A DNA stretch of 64,000 nucleotides from Knoellia locipacati (lineage in GTDB: Bacteria; Actinomycetota; Actinomycetes; Actinomycetales; Dermatophilaceae), in contig NZ_BKBA01000004.1 in the NCBI RefSeq assembly GCF_007992835.1, positions 1-64,000 of the forward strand. Direction: 5' to 3'. The translations under genes and the position numbers were made by a program. This document shows positions 36,201 to 46,116 of the stretch, in pieces; within the stretch, counting starts at the first letter, position 1; the number at the start of each line of letters is the position of its first letter. The notes below the pieces were generated by a model. The model ran no database searches. It was not told the origin of the DNA and saw only the letters and a program-made list of their open reading frames with translations.

Positions 36201-39200
36201 GATGTAGCCCTTGACCCCGCGCACGAGGACGGTCGTGCGGGACGGGTCGAAGATGCCGTTGTCGATGCCGTAGACGTACTGGTGCGTCGGGGCGTCCGGC
36301 TCGGGGACGACCGTCGAGACGGTGTTCTCGTCCTCGTCGACCTTCCACTTGCTCTGGACGTCGCCGGGGTTGAGGTCCTTGTAGTCCATCCGCACCGCGT
36401 CGCCGCGGGCGATGAGGTCGTTGCGCAGGACGTGGGCGGTGACCCGCTTGCCGGGAGCCGCGACGACCTCGTCCTCGACGGCGACCGGGGGCTGGGGGTC
36501 GCCGGGGCTGACGACGCCGACGCGCACGAACGCCTGGCTCGTCGCGCCGAAGCGGTCCTGCACCTCGTAGCGGATGAGCTCGGTGCCGGCGGCGTTGGGA
36601 TAGCCCTCGTAGCGGATCGTCGACGGGCCGACCGAGACGACGCGGCCGAAGGTGAGGTCGAGGGCGTCGGCGTCCTTGCCGACGATCCCGCGCATCGTCA
36701 CGGTGTCGCCGTCAGGGTCGACACCGGTCGAGGGGATCGTCAGGGTGACCGACTCCCCCGACGTCACCGAGCCCGAGAAGCTGCGGGCGATGGGGGCCTG
36801 GTTGGGTGTCGCCCGTGTCGGCAGGGGGTTGACCGTGACGGTGAGACGGCCGGTCTTGGCCCGGTCGGGAGCACCCTCGGCGTAGGCGGCGTACTCGATG
36901 ACGACGTCCTTGGGCGCGGTGAGCCCGGTGAACTCGGGGACGTAGCGGATGAGGTTGCCGGAGGCGAATGCCCGGTCCTCGCCGCCGCCGATGACCTTGA
37001 CGCTCGCCGGGTCGAGGACGAGCGGTATGCCGTCCGCCATCGTGTCGTTGTCGAGGACCGCGACCGACACGGCGTCGGCCTCGCGGACGGTGTCGCGGTC
37101 GTCCTCGACGGTCGGTGCGGCACCGGCGACGGGTGGGCGCTGGACGACGTTGATCCGTCCGGTGGTGCGCTTGGTGCCGTCGCTGATCGTGTACTCGACC
37201 GTGCCCTGGCGACTGCCCTCACCGCTGATCGGCGAGGGCTCGAGCGCCTCGATCCGCACCCAGCGGCCCTGGTAGATCGTCGGTCGCAGCCAGGCGTTGT
37301 CGGCGTCCACCTTGGCACTCTGGGTGACGACGACGTCGGCCCGCGGGCTGTAGTCGTTGGCGAGGACGTCGACCATCGTCGGCGCCTGGTCGCGCAGGGT
37401 CGCTCCGTCCGGGACCGCGACCGGAGGGGCCTCGGGGTCGGCCGGCTGGACGACGTCGATGCGGATGCGGCCGGGAGTGACGGTCCCACCGGACTGCGCG
37501 GCATACGCGAGCTCGGTCGTCCCGAGCCCGTTGGGGGTGACGGTGACGACGCCCGTCGTGAGGTTGGTGTCGACGTCGAGGGGACCGGAGGGCGCGACCT
37601 CGCCGGCGAGGCGCAGGCGGGCGTCCGGGTCGCCGGGGTCGGCGCCGGGGATGTCGTTGCCGAGCGGCTCGAGCTGCACCGGCTTGCCGAGGACGGCGCG
37701 CACGACGTCGGGCTGGGTCTTGGGGGCGACGGCGTTGGGCTGCGCGAGGTCGAGGACGGTGAGGTTGACCTCGCCCTTGGTGCTCTGGCGGCCGTCGTTG
37801 ATCGCGTAGGGCACCGACGCCGGGCCGGGCTTGACCGGTGCGGTGATGCCGATGCGGTTCTGGCCGTCGATGACGGTGCTCGGGTCGGCGGCGTCGACCG
37901 TGAGCGGGTCGCTCTCGCCGTCGCGCCAGTCCCCGAGGACCGATGCCGCGACCCGGCCACCCGAGACGACAGGGTAGACGGTCTTGGCGAGGTCGGCCTG
38001 GCCCTCGCGCAGCTTGGGCGGCGTGTTGATCTCGTCGCCGACGACCGTGAGGACGATCTTGGCCGAGGCGCGCTCCTTGGCCTTGCCGTTGCTCACCTTG
38101 TAGGAGAACGTGATCGTCGAGGACGACGGGTTGAGCGGCACGTTGACGTCGACCGTCTGCCCGTCGCTCGACACGGTCGCGGTGACGTCGGGTGCGCTCG
38201 GCGCGGTGAGGTCCTTGGGGTCGATCGCGAGGATCGAGCCCTTGGCGTCGGTGTCGTTGTCGAGCGGGTGGATCTTGCTCGTGCGCCCGGCGCGCACCCG
38301 GAGGTTGTCGGGCATCGCCTTGGGCGGCTGGCTCACCTGGTTGTCGTCGACGACGTTCTGGTCCTTCTTGTCGTTGTCGTCGTCCTTCTTGGTGGGCGGG
38401 ATGAGCGCGTCCCAGTTGTCGATCTTCTGCTTGGTGGAGTCGAGGTCCCAGACGTCGCCGGTGTCGAGCTGGTTGAGCACGACGTTGCCGCGGTTGACCC
38501 GGAACGCCACGCCGTCGCGGACGACGGCCTTGCCGACGCCCCCGAGCGAGCCCGCGCCGACCGCGTCGCTGCGACCGCAGTTGGCGCCGTAGAAGACATT
38601 GCCGGTCTCGGCCCAGGCGGCGTGCAGGCAGCCACGCAGGACGACGGGGCGCGTGACGAGCGGGGGCTCGACCGCGCGGTTGACCTGGTCGCGGACCTCG
38701 ACACCGCCGACGCCCTCGCCGCCGTCGAGGCGGATCGGCTTCGCGGCCACGGAGTTGGCGAGGACGACCGAGTCGGACTCCGGGCCCGGTTGCTGGAGTG
38801 CGGCGTAGGCCGTCCCGCCACCGAGCGTCGCGCCGGCACTGATCGGCTCGTCACGTCCCTCCACGTGGAGCTCGTCCTTGCTCGCGTCGTAGAGCACCCA
38901 GGTGCTGCCGACGGCCGTGACGTCGAGCAGGGGTGCGCGCACGCTCGTCGTCACGGTGACCGGCTTGGCCATGGTGTCGTCGCGAGGGGCGATGGTGACG
39001 ACCCGACCGGTCGCGCCCGAGGCGGCGATGACGGTGCCGCTCGTGTCGACGGCGATCGAGGCGTTGCCCCCGATCGTCGCCAGCGGCTTGGCTGTGGTCG
39101 TGATGTCCTGGAGCGACTCGATGCCGCCCTTGGCGTCGACGCGCTGCGCCCAGACCTTGCCGGTCTTGGGGTCGACCGTGGCGATGGTGCCGCCACGCAG

Positions 39201-39617
39201 GTCGACGGTGGCGGGCACGAACTGACCGGGGCGTCCGGACAGCGGCGCCGGGGCGGCCGCGCCCGAGTCCCCCGACGTCGCCGTCCGGACGTCGATGGGC
39301 AGGAGGGTGTTGCCGGTGGCGACGCCGACGACCGCGGCGCCGTCCTGGAGGATGTCGACCTTGGACCCGTCCGCGAGCGCGGTCGAGACACCGGCGTCGA
39401 GCTGGCGGGCCTGGGTGTTGAGTCGCCCGAACTTCGCCTGCGCGGACGACGAGACCCACACCCCGCCGTCGCCCACCTCCGCCTCGTGGACCGTGGACCC
39501 GCGACTGGTCACCGCGGCATACGCGAGCATCGAGGCAGCGATCGCGACGACACCCAGCGAGGCGACCCCGCGGCGTCCCCGCGTCGCTCCGGCAACTCGA
39601 CGTGTCGTGCGCTTCAT
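33276..39617 (-). CDS. Giant Ig-like/FN3 repeat surface protein 1
   Basis: 2,113 residues. A short basic N-terminus and one hydrophobic helix (GVASLGVVAIAASMLAYAAV) form a signal anchor. About 400 residues of beta-propeller-like sequence follow (RGGTIATVDPKTGKVWAQRV), then an acidic/Lys linker (TKKDDDNDKKDQNVVDDNQ). Many Ig-like modules come next with the hallmarks HPLDNDTD, VLANDYS, VLDNDTM and VLANDTD. At least three FN3 domains (for example VSWVAPSYDGGVTISHYTV) and a Cys-containing C-terminus end it. It is a paralogue of the next upstream gene, 112 bp away. ATG 39617 has GAGGTCAGG upstream. Probably an extended envelope protein or adhesin; exact role unknown. Confidence 0.75.
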   Translation of the reverse strand: MKRTTRRVAGATRGRRGVASLGVVAIAASMLAYAAVTSRGSTVHEAEVGDGGVWVSSSAQAKFGRLNTQARQLDAGVSTALADGSKVDILQDGAAVVGVATGNTLLPIDVRTATSGDSGAAAPAPLSGRPGQFVPATVDLRGGTIATVDPKTGKVWAQRVDAKGGIESLQDITTTAKPLATIGGNASIAVDTSGTVIAASGATGRVVTIAPRDDTMAKPVTVTTSVRAPLLDVTAVGSTWVLYDASKDELHVEGRDEPISAGATLGGGTAYAALQQPGPESDSVVLANSVAAKPIRLDGGEGVGGVEVRDQVNRAVEPPLVTRPVVLRGCLHAAWAETGNVFYGANCGRSDAVGAGSLGGVGKAVVRDGVAFRVNRGNVVLNQLDTGDVWDLDSTKQKIDNWDALIPPTKKDDDNDKKDQNVVDDNQVSQPPKAMPDNLRVRAGRTSKIHPLDNDTDAKGSILAIDPKDLTAPSAPDVTATVSSDGQTVDVNVPLNPSSSTITFSYKVSNGKAKERASAKIVLTVVGDEINTPPKLREGQADLAKTVYPVVSGGRVAASVLGDWRDGESDPLTVDAADPSTVIDGQNRIGITAPVKPGPASVPYAINDGRQSTKGEVNLTVLDLAQPNAVAPKTQPDVVRAVLGKPVQLEPLGNDIPGADPGDPDARLRLAGEVAPSGPLDVDTNLTTGVVTVTPNGLGTTELAYAAQSGGTVTPGRIRIDVVQPADPEAPPVAVPDGATLRDQAPTMVDVLANDYSPRADVVVTQSAKVDADNAWLRPTIYQGRWVRIEALEPSPISGEGSRQGTVEYTISDGTKRTTGRINVVQRPPVAGAAPTVEDDRDTVREADAVSVAVLDNDTMADGIPLVLDPASVKVIGGGEDRAFASGNLIRYVPEFTGLTAPKDVVIEYAAYAEGAPDRAKTGRLTVTVNPLPTRATPNQAPIARSFSGSVTSGESVTLTIPSTGVDPDGDTVTMRGIVGKDADALDLTFGRVVSVGPSTIRYEGYPNAAGTELIRYEVQDRFGATSQAFVRVGVVSPGDPQPPVAVEDEVVAAPGKRVTAHVLRNDLIARGDAVRMDYKDLNPGDVQSKWKVDEDENTVSTVVPEPDAPTHQYVYGIDNGIFDPSRTTVLVRGVKGYINPPIAQDDVARATPGETTSLVDVLANDTDIDSDPATLKIVEVLSPQGRIENGKVRVTLLDHPQTVPYVIEDEDKARALALIYVPAGDNGVPFVVEGTLIEIGQDSTKTVKIADHVKSPRGKAVSITAAATVSASPAKSLEASADGKDAVELTSGGGYIGPGALMLEVSDQESADDKDVRTAYVSIPVQVGPKVPLLRCPDAPLVLAAGGRAREVDIPTYCRAWLPIGMNLDEVKFEAKWEPQAKGADLEQAQSGGRLVTLRAGERAPSGTGSVTVTSPGMPPVKFPVRVLGRDADGNAAGAAAGAGANGADPAAVLGPPRMRPISVDGLNEGESESVDVSRYLDSPLEKPSCSIQAAALESGTGIEVSRSGCTLTLRATQQPSPTATISLLVSDGPDRTATGRVTVTMRGKPVAPANVSAVADRIAGGQARVSWVAPSYDGGVTISHYTVRGGASPVRCTASPCTITGLTNGKDYTFTVVATNAIGDSPPSRASNVVRPDTKPEATSGVRMISFGDGRLDVGWSPAPNKGSAITKYVVRLVPTGGGASARTVQAGGNATSSPVSGLDNNSPYSVSVQAWNGAGAGPFGPAVQMQSAGTPPAVTGVNGATRGPGAGFDSESITVSWNQQTNPNGPPLKHYTVYRNVDGGGWTQIGRVGAQTRTLADTIPYDGRRYGYTVTATNGADLESPKGNPWTYTSVGVPSNPSVTAETPRADKSVVVHVTVGQPRAGAFQSIQWRGGGKSGSHACGCAPGSTVTFTLPNMGINPLTVKVRTVNTGGRSSSEATSGSVQPFGPTLTPNNVSASANNQNITWRWSLRTNGRPIDQVQISIDGGGWRAPDNRESHTQSFGWSEAHGLRVRAHSDAGWSDPSPGVRTSTEAQPRNLTNVHAKKGCSGPSGQPCVAFSVTGFTPGSYTVTFNHSSVGGNFTSATPLNVGGGGNGSWNGTYYVDKYGTDLAITFNGPGAAFTLHTRW

Positions 39618-39729
39618 GACCTGACCTCGCTCAGCCGCAGGGGTGAGTGTCCCCGCGCGCAGGTTCGAAGCCTCCCACGCGCGGCGCCGGATGAGGATGG
39701 GGAGCACTCCCCCGCGGATCGAGCCATGG

Positions 39730-42700
39730 CTACCACCCCGTGGGGTCCGAGGACTTGGTCTGGCCGTTCACGGTCACGACGATGCGGATCCGCTTGTTGC
39801 TGTCCTTGGCGTAGATGCACCATCCCTCGACCGTCCCGTTGCCGGTGCTCGTGAACGAGTACGGACCGAGGGAGGGCCCTCCGTCCTCGCAGGTGTAGGA
39901 ACCCCTGCCCGCGGGGAAGTTGGAGTAGTCGAACCTCACTCGCGGACAGCCCGGGGAGTAGCGGCACGACCCCGTCCCACCGGGATCGACGTAGTTCGCG
40001 CCGTAGCGGAGGTTCGTCACCTGGGGCTGCGGCGGGTCGTCGGTGCGACGGGTCATGTCGAGAATCGGCGAGCCACCGGCCTCGGAGAAGGCCTGGATCC
40101 GGATCGTGAGGTTCTGCGAGAAGTTGCCGCGTGCCGAGATGGACGTGATCGGCCCGCCGTCGTGGGACGCGTCCCCGGTCACCCGGACCCGGGTGATGGG
40201 GCGTCCGTCGGTGGGCAGCGTCCAGTTCCAGGTCACTGACTGCCCCGAGGTCGACCCGCCGTTGGGGTTGGGACGCGGGGTCGGACCGTAGGGCTGGACC
40301 TGGTTGCTGTTGCCCGACTGCTGCGAGTCGCGGGTGCCGTTGTTCGTGTGGACGGAGAACACCTTGTTGCGCGTACTCAGCACTGAGGTGGTGAAGGTGA
40401 CGCTGCCGTTGGCGGGGCAGCTCCCACACGAGTAGGTCCCGCTCTCGCCGTCGGAGGACCGCCACGTCACCGACGTGAAGCCGGTGGCACGCGGCTGTCC
40501 GAGCCTGACGGTGAGCCGGGCGCGCTTGTCGTCGGTGGGCGTGGCCGCGCTGACCGACGGCGTGGACGGCATACCGATCGACGTGAACGACTGGACGGCG
40601 CTGTCGGGCGAGGTGAGGTCGGCGCCGTTGGTGGCCGTGACGACGTACTCGTAGCGGCGACCGTCGTAGACGACCTGGTCGGTGGTGCGGGTCGAGCCGG
40701 CGGGCACGGTCTTGAGCTCTGCCCACGCACCGCCGCCCACCCGACGCTTGATCGTGTAGTTCTTGAGCGGCGGGCCGTTGGGGCTCGTCGTGTTCCACGT
40801 CAGGGTGATGGCCGCGAGGTCCTTGTTGGCGCCGGGGCCGTCGGCGTTGGCCGCGAACCCGGTCGGAGCCGGCGGCGTGCCCGCGGACTGCATCGTCGTG
40901 TCGGCGCCGAAGGGACCCGGGCCGGCCTCGTTGTAGGCCTGCGCGGCGACGGCGTACTCGCTCATGTTGTTGAGCCCGCTCACCGAGGTCGTGACCGTCG
41001 CCGTCGCCGAACCGGGTGCCGGCACCTCGGCGGTGCGCGTGGCGCCGCCGCTCGTGGGCACGAGCCGCACGAGGTACTTCGAGACGGGCGAGCCCTTGTT
41101 CTCGGGCGGCGACCACGTGAGGTTGAGGATCCCGTCGCCACGGCTGGCCATCGACACGGCCGTCACCGGACCCGGCTTGGTGTCGGGCCGCGCGGCGTTG
41201 CTGGGGCCACCCGGGTCGCCCTCGCCGACGATGTTGGTCGCCGTGACGGTGAAGAAGTAGTCCTTGCCGTTGGTGAGGCCCTCGATGGTGCACGGCGAGG
41301 CGCTGCAGTCCTGGGTGCCCGTGGAGCCACCCGTCCACTTCGCGGTGTAGGTGCGGATCGGCGCGCCACCGTCGTAGCCCGGGGCGGACCAGCTGACCCG
41401 GGCGCGGCCACCCGCGTCGCGGTCGGCCTGCGCCGAGACGGACGTGGGCGGGTCGGGCCGGCCGAGCATCGTCACGCTCACGGCGCCGGTGGCCAGGCGG
41501 CCGGGGGCGTCGGACACGCTGATCGAGATGCGGCCGGTGGGGCTCGGCCGGGGTCCCGCGGCCACGGTGATCGAGCAGCCGCTGCGGGTGACGGTGAGGC
41601 TGGTCCCGCTGCTCACGGCCGCCGAGTCGACCGAGCACTTCGCGTCCTGCAGCGGCGAGTCGAGGTAGGAGCGGATGTCGACCTGCTGGCTCTCACCCTC
41701 CTGGAGACCGTTGATGCTGATCGGCCGGAGGCGGGGCGGGGGCATGTTGGCCAGCGGGTCGGTCACGCCGGCCTGCTGCTGGCTCGGGTCACCGACGACG
41801 GTGACGTTGACCTTGGCGGTGACGTCGGACCCGCGGGTGCCGACGGTGAGCACGCCCTTGCCCGAGCGGGCGTTCGAGCCGGCGCTCAGGGTGACGACGC
41901 GCTCGCCCTCGCCGCTGCGCTCGAGACGGACGTCCTGTGGCTCGGTCTCCCACGAGGAGGTGAAGGTGACCTCGTCCATCGTCATTCCGATGGGCAGCCA
42001 GGCGCGGCAGAGGGTCGGGAGGTCGAGCTCACGCGGCAGCCCACCGCCCAGGACGGTGACGGCGGACGTGGGGCACCGCAGCAGCGGTGTCCTCGGCCCG
42101 ATCTGGACCGGGACCGAGACGTATGCCGTGTGGACGTCCTTCTGGTCGTCACTCATCTGGTCGGTCACCTCGAACATCACCGAGGCCGGACCGACGTAGC
42201 CGCCGGAGGACGTCAGGGTGAGGTTGCCGTCGGAGTCGGCGGTCATCGCGAGGTTGCTGCTCGGGGCGGTCGAGATCGTGCTCGCCGACGTGATGCCCAG
42301 GGTGTTGCCCTGCGGCGACTTCACGTAGTCGCCGAGCGGGACGGTCCTGGTGGCGTCCTTGCCCATCTCGATGAGCGAGCCCTCGACGACGAACGGTGTG
42401 CCACCGGCGCCGCGGGGCACGTGGATGACGGCCATCGCGCGGGCGCCGTCCTCGTCCTCGATGACGTAGGGGACGGTGTGGGGGTAGGCGAGGATGTCGA
42501 CGCTCACCTTGTTGCCGGTGATGCGGCCGTGCGGTGAGAGCACCTCGATGACCTTGAGCGTCGCCGGGTCGGAGTCGATGTCGGTGTCGTTGACGAGGAC
42601 GTCGACCGTCGTCGCAGCCTCGCCGCCCTTGGGCTTGGCGACGTCGTCGTTGGCGACCGGCGGGTTGATCCAGCCCTTCTGGCCGCGCACGAGCAGGCTG

Positions 42701-45700
42701 GCGCGCGAGGGGTCGAAGAGCCCGTTGCTGATGCCGTAGGTGAAGTCGTGGACGGGGGCGCCCTCCTCGGGCGCCTTCGTCGAGACGGTCTCGTCGTCGA
42801 GGTCGACCTTCCACTGCGACTTCTCGGACGAGGGGTTGAGGTCCTCGTACTGGATCTCGACGGAGTCGCCGCGGGCGATGAGGTCGTTGGCGGTGATCGG
42901 CACGGTGACGGTCTTGCCCGGGGCGGCGGTGACGGTGTCGTCGATCGCGACCGGCGGCTGGGGGTCGCCCGGCGCGACGACGCCGACGCGGACGAAGGCC
43001 CGGCTCACGCCACCAAAGCGGTCGACGACCTCGTAGTTGATGACCTCGGTGCCCGACGCCGTCGGGAACGACTCGTAGCGGATCGTCGACGGGCCGGTGG
43101 AGACGACACGGCCGTAGGTGAGGTTGACGGGGCCGCCGTTGGTGCCGACGACACCCGTGACGCCGACCGTGTCGCCGTCGGGGTCGACGCCCGTGGTCGG
43201 CACGGTGATCGTCAGGGGGTCACCGGCGGTGACCGACGACGAGAAGCTGCGCGCGACCGGGACCTGGTTGGGGCGGGCAGCGCTCGGCAGCGGCGTGACC
43301 CGGATGGCGATGCGACCGGTCTGGGCGCGCTCCGGCATACCTTCGGGATAGGCGGCGTACTCAACCGTGACGAGCTGCTCGGCCTTGAGACCCGAGGCCC
43401 ACGGCACGAAGCGCACGACGTTGCCCGACGCGAAGGCGGTCTGCTGCACGCCCTTGCCGAGCACCTTGACGGTCGTGGGGTCGATGCGCAGCGGGATGCC
43501 GTCGGCCATGGTGTCGTTGTCGAGCACCGGGACGGCGACGGCGTCACCCTCGCGGACGACGGCCGTGTCGTCCTCGACGACGGGGTCGAGGTCGAGTGCC
43601 GGCTTCTGGGTCACCGTGACCTCGCCGGTGGCGCGCTTGGAGCCGTCGCTCACCGTGTAGCGGATCGTCCCGCGCCGGGTCGAGTCCGCGGCGGCGCCGG
43701 CAGGTTCGAGCGCCACGACACGGATCCAGCGACCCTGGTAGATCGAGGCCTGGAGCCACGAGTCCTCGCTCGTCGCAGCCGAGGCTCCCTGGGTGACGAG
43801 GACGTCGGCCCGCGGGCTGTAGTCGTTGGCGAGCGGGTCCACGAGGGTCGGCGACTGGTCGCGCAGGGTCGCGGTGTCCCCCACCGCGACCGGCGGGGCG
43901 TCGGGATCGGCCGCCTCGATGACGTCGACCCGGATGCGCCCCGGAGCGACACCGCCACCGACCTGGGCGGCATACGAGAGCTCGAAGGTCCCGGCACCGG
44001 ACGGGGTCACGGTGACGACACCGGTGTCGATGTTGGTGTCGACGGTGAGCGCGCCGGTGGCGCGGACCTCGCCCGCGAGGTGCATCTTGTCGTCGGGGTC
44101 GCTCGGGTCGGCGCCGGCGATGTCGTTGCCGAGCGGCTCGATCTGGAGCGACTTGCCGACGACGCCGCGGATGACGTCGGGCTGGGTCACGGGCGGGCGC
44201 GCCCGGGTCTCGGTGAGCGCGATGACCTCGACGGGGACCGCGCCCTTGGTGCGGCCGCCGCGTCCGTCGTCGGCGACGTACTCGATGCTCGTCTTGCCCG
44301 CCTCCGGCGAGGCGAGGTAGGCCAGCCGACCCTGCCCGTCGATGCTCAGCCGCTCCCCCTCGACCGTGGCGAGGACGGGGTCGGACTCGGGGTCGCGCCA
44401 GTCGGCGATGACCGGCACCGCGAGCCGCTTCCCGGCTAGGACGGGGTATGCCGTCTTGGCCAGCTTGGCCTGCCCCTCACGCAGGAACGGGGCGTTGTTG
44501 GTGTCCTCGGAGGCAATGCTCACCTTGACCGCCGCACGCGACTTCGCCTTGACCTTGCCGTTGCCGACGAGATAGGTGAACTGGAACGGCGTCTCCTTGC
44601 CGGCGGGCACGGTGACGTCGATGCTCTGGCCGTCGGCGGACACCGAGGCCCGCACGTCGGGGTCGGACACGGCGCTGACGTCGCGCGGGTCGATCGCGAG
44701 GACGGAGCCCGCGGCGTCGGTGTCGTTGTCGAGGACGTGGAGCTTGCTCGTGCGGCCCGCGCGGACGGTGAGGTTGTCCGGCTTGGCCGTCGGCGGCTGC
44801 TGCGCGACCTGGTCGTCGACGACGTTCTTGTCCTTCTTCTTGCTGTCCTCGTCGCGCTCCGGCGGCGGGATGAGCGCGTCCCAGTTGTCGATCTTCTGCT
44901 TGTCGCGCTGGACGTCCCAGGCGGAGCCGTTGTCGAGGTCGTTGAGGACGATGACGCCGCGGTTGACCCGGAACGCGACACCGTCACGCAGCGGGGTCTC
45001 GCTGATGTTGTCGATGGTGCCGGTCGGGACGGGCTCCTCGCGGCCGCAGTTGGCGCCGTAGAACACCTTGCCCACCTCGGACCAGGCACCGTGGACGCAG
45101 CCGCGCAGGACGACGGGGTGGGCCGGCAGGGGCACGGCGCCGCTGCGGTTGACCTGGTCGGCGATCTCGATGCCGCCGGTCGGCGCGCTGCCGTCGAGCC
45201 GGACCATGCGCAGGCCGTTGCCGCCCGCGATCGCGACGGCGTCGGCCGACGGTCCGGGGAGCTGCACCGCGGCATACGCGGGCGTGCCCTCGCTCTCGGC
45301 GAAGCCGGCGGCGACGCCCTCGGTGCGTCCCTTGCTGTGGAGCCGGTCGCGCTGTGCGTCGTAGACCGCCCACGCCGAGCCGAGGGTGGTGACCTGGAGC
45401 TGGTTGCCCTTGGCGCCGCTGTCCTCGGTGACCGGCTTGGTGAAGGCCTTGCCGCCGGGGCGGATCGTCGTCACGGTGCCCTTGGTACCCGAGGCGACGT
45501 GGATCGCGCCGTCGTCACCGACGGCGAGGACGGCGTCGCCGCCGACCGTCGCGACCGGCTTGGCAGCGGCGCCGAGGCCACTGAGGGACTCGACCCCGGC
45601 TCGGGGGTCGACCCGCTGGGCCCAGACCTTGCCGGACCTGGGGTCGACGGAGGCGAGGGTGCCACCGCGCAGGTCGACGAGGGTCGGTGAGATGCGGCCG

Positions 45701-46116
45701 GGCTCGCGGGTCGGGGATCCGGGTGCTGCCGCGGTCTCCTCACGGAACTGCGCCGTCCGCACGTCGATGGGCTGGAGCTGCGAGGTCCCCCTGGACCACG
45801 CGACCACGGCGCTGCCGTCCTGGAGGATGTCGATCCCGGAGCCGGGAGCGGCGTCGGAGGCGACACCGGCGTCGAGCTGCGAGATCGTCTTGTTGAGGCG
45901 GCCGAACTTGGCCTGCACGTCGGAGGTGATCCAGACCCCGCCGTCGCCGACGTCGGCCTCGTGGACGGTCGCGCCCTGCGAGGTCACCGCGGCGTAGCCC
46001 AGCGTCGACGCCGCGAGGATGACGACCGTCGTCGACGCGATGCGTCCCTTGTTGCGCCCATGCCGGAGCGACCGGCTCACGGGCTTCGACTGCTGACGAC
46101 GGCGGAACGGGTTCAC
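39730..46116 (-). CDS. Giant Ig-like/FN3 repeat surface protein 2
   Basis: 2,128 residues with the same plan as its downstream paralogue: signal anchor (about 27-47, ASTTVVILAASTLGYAAV), propeller-like region (RGGTLASVDPRSGKVWAQRV), linker DEDSKKKDKNVVDD, then Ig-like modules (HVLDNDTD, LANDYS, VLDNDTM, VLVNDTDIDSDP), FN3 domains (WSAPGYDGGAPIRTY, WSPPENKGSPVSKY, NGPPLKNYTIKR) and a Cys-rich end (GSCRYSPGCP; CEDGGPS; GWCIYA). The GTG start at 46116 overlaps the stop of the transglutaminase-like gene by 4 nt, so the two are coupled. The conserved KQKIDNWDALIPP stretch in both paralogues is a good family marker. Confidence 0.75.
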   Translation of the reverse strand: MNPFRRRQQSKPVSRSLRHGRNKGRIASTTVVILAASTLGYAAVTSQGATVHEADVGDGGVWITSDVQAKFGRLNKTISQLDAGVASDAAPGSGIDILQDGSAVVAWSRGTSQLQPIDVRTAQFREETAAAPGSPTREPGRISPTLVDLRGGTLASVDPRSGKVWAQRVDPRAGVESLSGLGAAAKPVATVGGDAVLAVGDDGAIHVASGTKGTVTTIRPGGKAFTKPVTEDSGAKGNQLQVTTLGSAWAVYDAQRDRLHSKGRTEGVAAGFAESEGTPAYAAVQLPGPSADAVAIAGGNGLRMVRLDGSAPTGGIEIADQVNRSGAVPLPAHPVVLRGCVHGAWSEVGKVFYGANCGREEPVPTGTIDNISETPLRDGVAFRVNRGVIVLNDLDNGSAWDVQRDKQKIDNWDALIPPPERDEDSKKKDKNVVDDQVAQQPPTAKPDNLTVRAGRTSKLHVLDNDTDAAGSVLAIDPRDVSAVSDPDVRASVSADGQSIDVTVPAGKETPFQFTYLVGNGKVKAKSRAAVKVSIASEDTNNAPFLREGQAKLAKTAYPVLAGKRLAVPVIADWRDPESDPVLATVEGERLSIDGQGRLAYLASPEAGKTSIEYVADDGRGGRTKGAVPVEVIALTETRARPPVTQPDVIRGVVGKSLQIEPLGNDIAGADPSDPDDKMHLAGEVRATGALTVDTNIDTGVVTVTPSGAGTFELSYAAQVGGGVAPGRIRVDVIEAADPDAPPVAVGDTATLRDQSPTLVDPLANDYSPRADVLVTQGASAATSEDSWLQASIYQGRWIRVVALEPAGAAADSTRRGTIRYTVSDGSKRATGEVTVTQKPALDLDPVVEDDTAVVREGDAVAVPVLDNDTMADGIPLRIDPTTVKVLGKGVQQTAFASGNVVRFVPWASGLKAEQLVTVEYAAYPEGMPERAQTGRIAIRVTPLPSAARPNQVPVARSFSSSVTAGDPLTITVPTTGVDPDGDTVGVTGVVGTNGGPVNLTYGRVVSTGPSTIRYESFPTASGTEVINYEVVDRFGGVSRAFVRVGVVAPGDPQPPVAIDDTVTAAPGKTVTVPITANDLIARGDSVEIQYEDLNPSSEKSQWKVDLDDETVSTKAPEEGAPVHDFTYGISNGLFDPSRASLLVRGQKGWINPPVANDDVAKPKGGEAATTVDVLVNDTDIDSDPATLKVIEVLSPHGRITGNKVSVDILAYPHTVPYVIEDEDGARAMAVIHVPRGAGGTPFVVEGSLIEMGKDATRTVPLGDYVKSPQGNTLGITSASTISTAPSSNLAMTADSDGNLTLTSSGGYVGPASVMFEVTDQMSDDQKDVHTAYVSVPVQIGPRTPLLRCPTSAVTVLGGGLPRELDLPTLCRAWLPIGMTMDEVTFTSSWETEPQDVRLERSGEGERVVTLSAGSNARSGKGVLTVGTRGSDVTAKVNVTVVGDPSQQQAGVTDPLANMPPPRLRPISINGLQEGESQQVDIRSYLDSPLQDAKCSVDSAAVSSGTSLTVTRSGCSITVAAGPRPSPTGRISISVSDAPGRLATGAVSVTMLGRPDPPTSVSAQADRDAGGRARVSWSAPGYDGGAPIRTYTAKWTGGSTGTQDCSASPCTIEGLTNGKDYFFTVTATNIVGEGDPGGPSNAARPDTKPGPVTAVSMASRGDGILNLTWSPPENKGSPVSKYLVRLVPTSGGATRTAEVPAPGSATATVTTSVSGLNNMSEYAVAAQAYNEAGPGPFGADTTMQSAGTPPAPTGFAANADGPGANKDLAAITLTWNTTSPNGPPLKNYTIKRRVGGGAWAELKTVPAGSTRTTDQVVYDGRRYEYVVTATNGADLTSPDSAVQSFTSIGMPSTPSVSAATPTDDKRARLTVRLGQPRATGFTSVTWRSSDGESGTYSCGSCPANGSVTFTTSVLSTRNKVFSVHTNNGTRDSQQSGNSNQVQPYGPTPRPNPNGGSTSGQSVTWNWTLPTDGRPITRVRVTGDASHDGGPITSISARGNFSQNLTIRIQAFSEAGGSPILDMTRRTDDPPQPQVTNLRYGANYVDPGGTGSCRYSPGCPRVRFDYSNFPAGRGSYTCEDGGPSLGPYSFTSTGNGTVEGWCIYAKDSNKRIRIVVTVNGQTKSSDPTGW

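Noticed and set aside
35859-39854. 1,331-residue open frame on the plus strand over giant gene 1
   Set aside because: Same mirror-frame artefact; the minus frame has Ig/FN3 motifs, a signal anchor and a coupled operon context.
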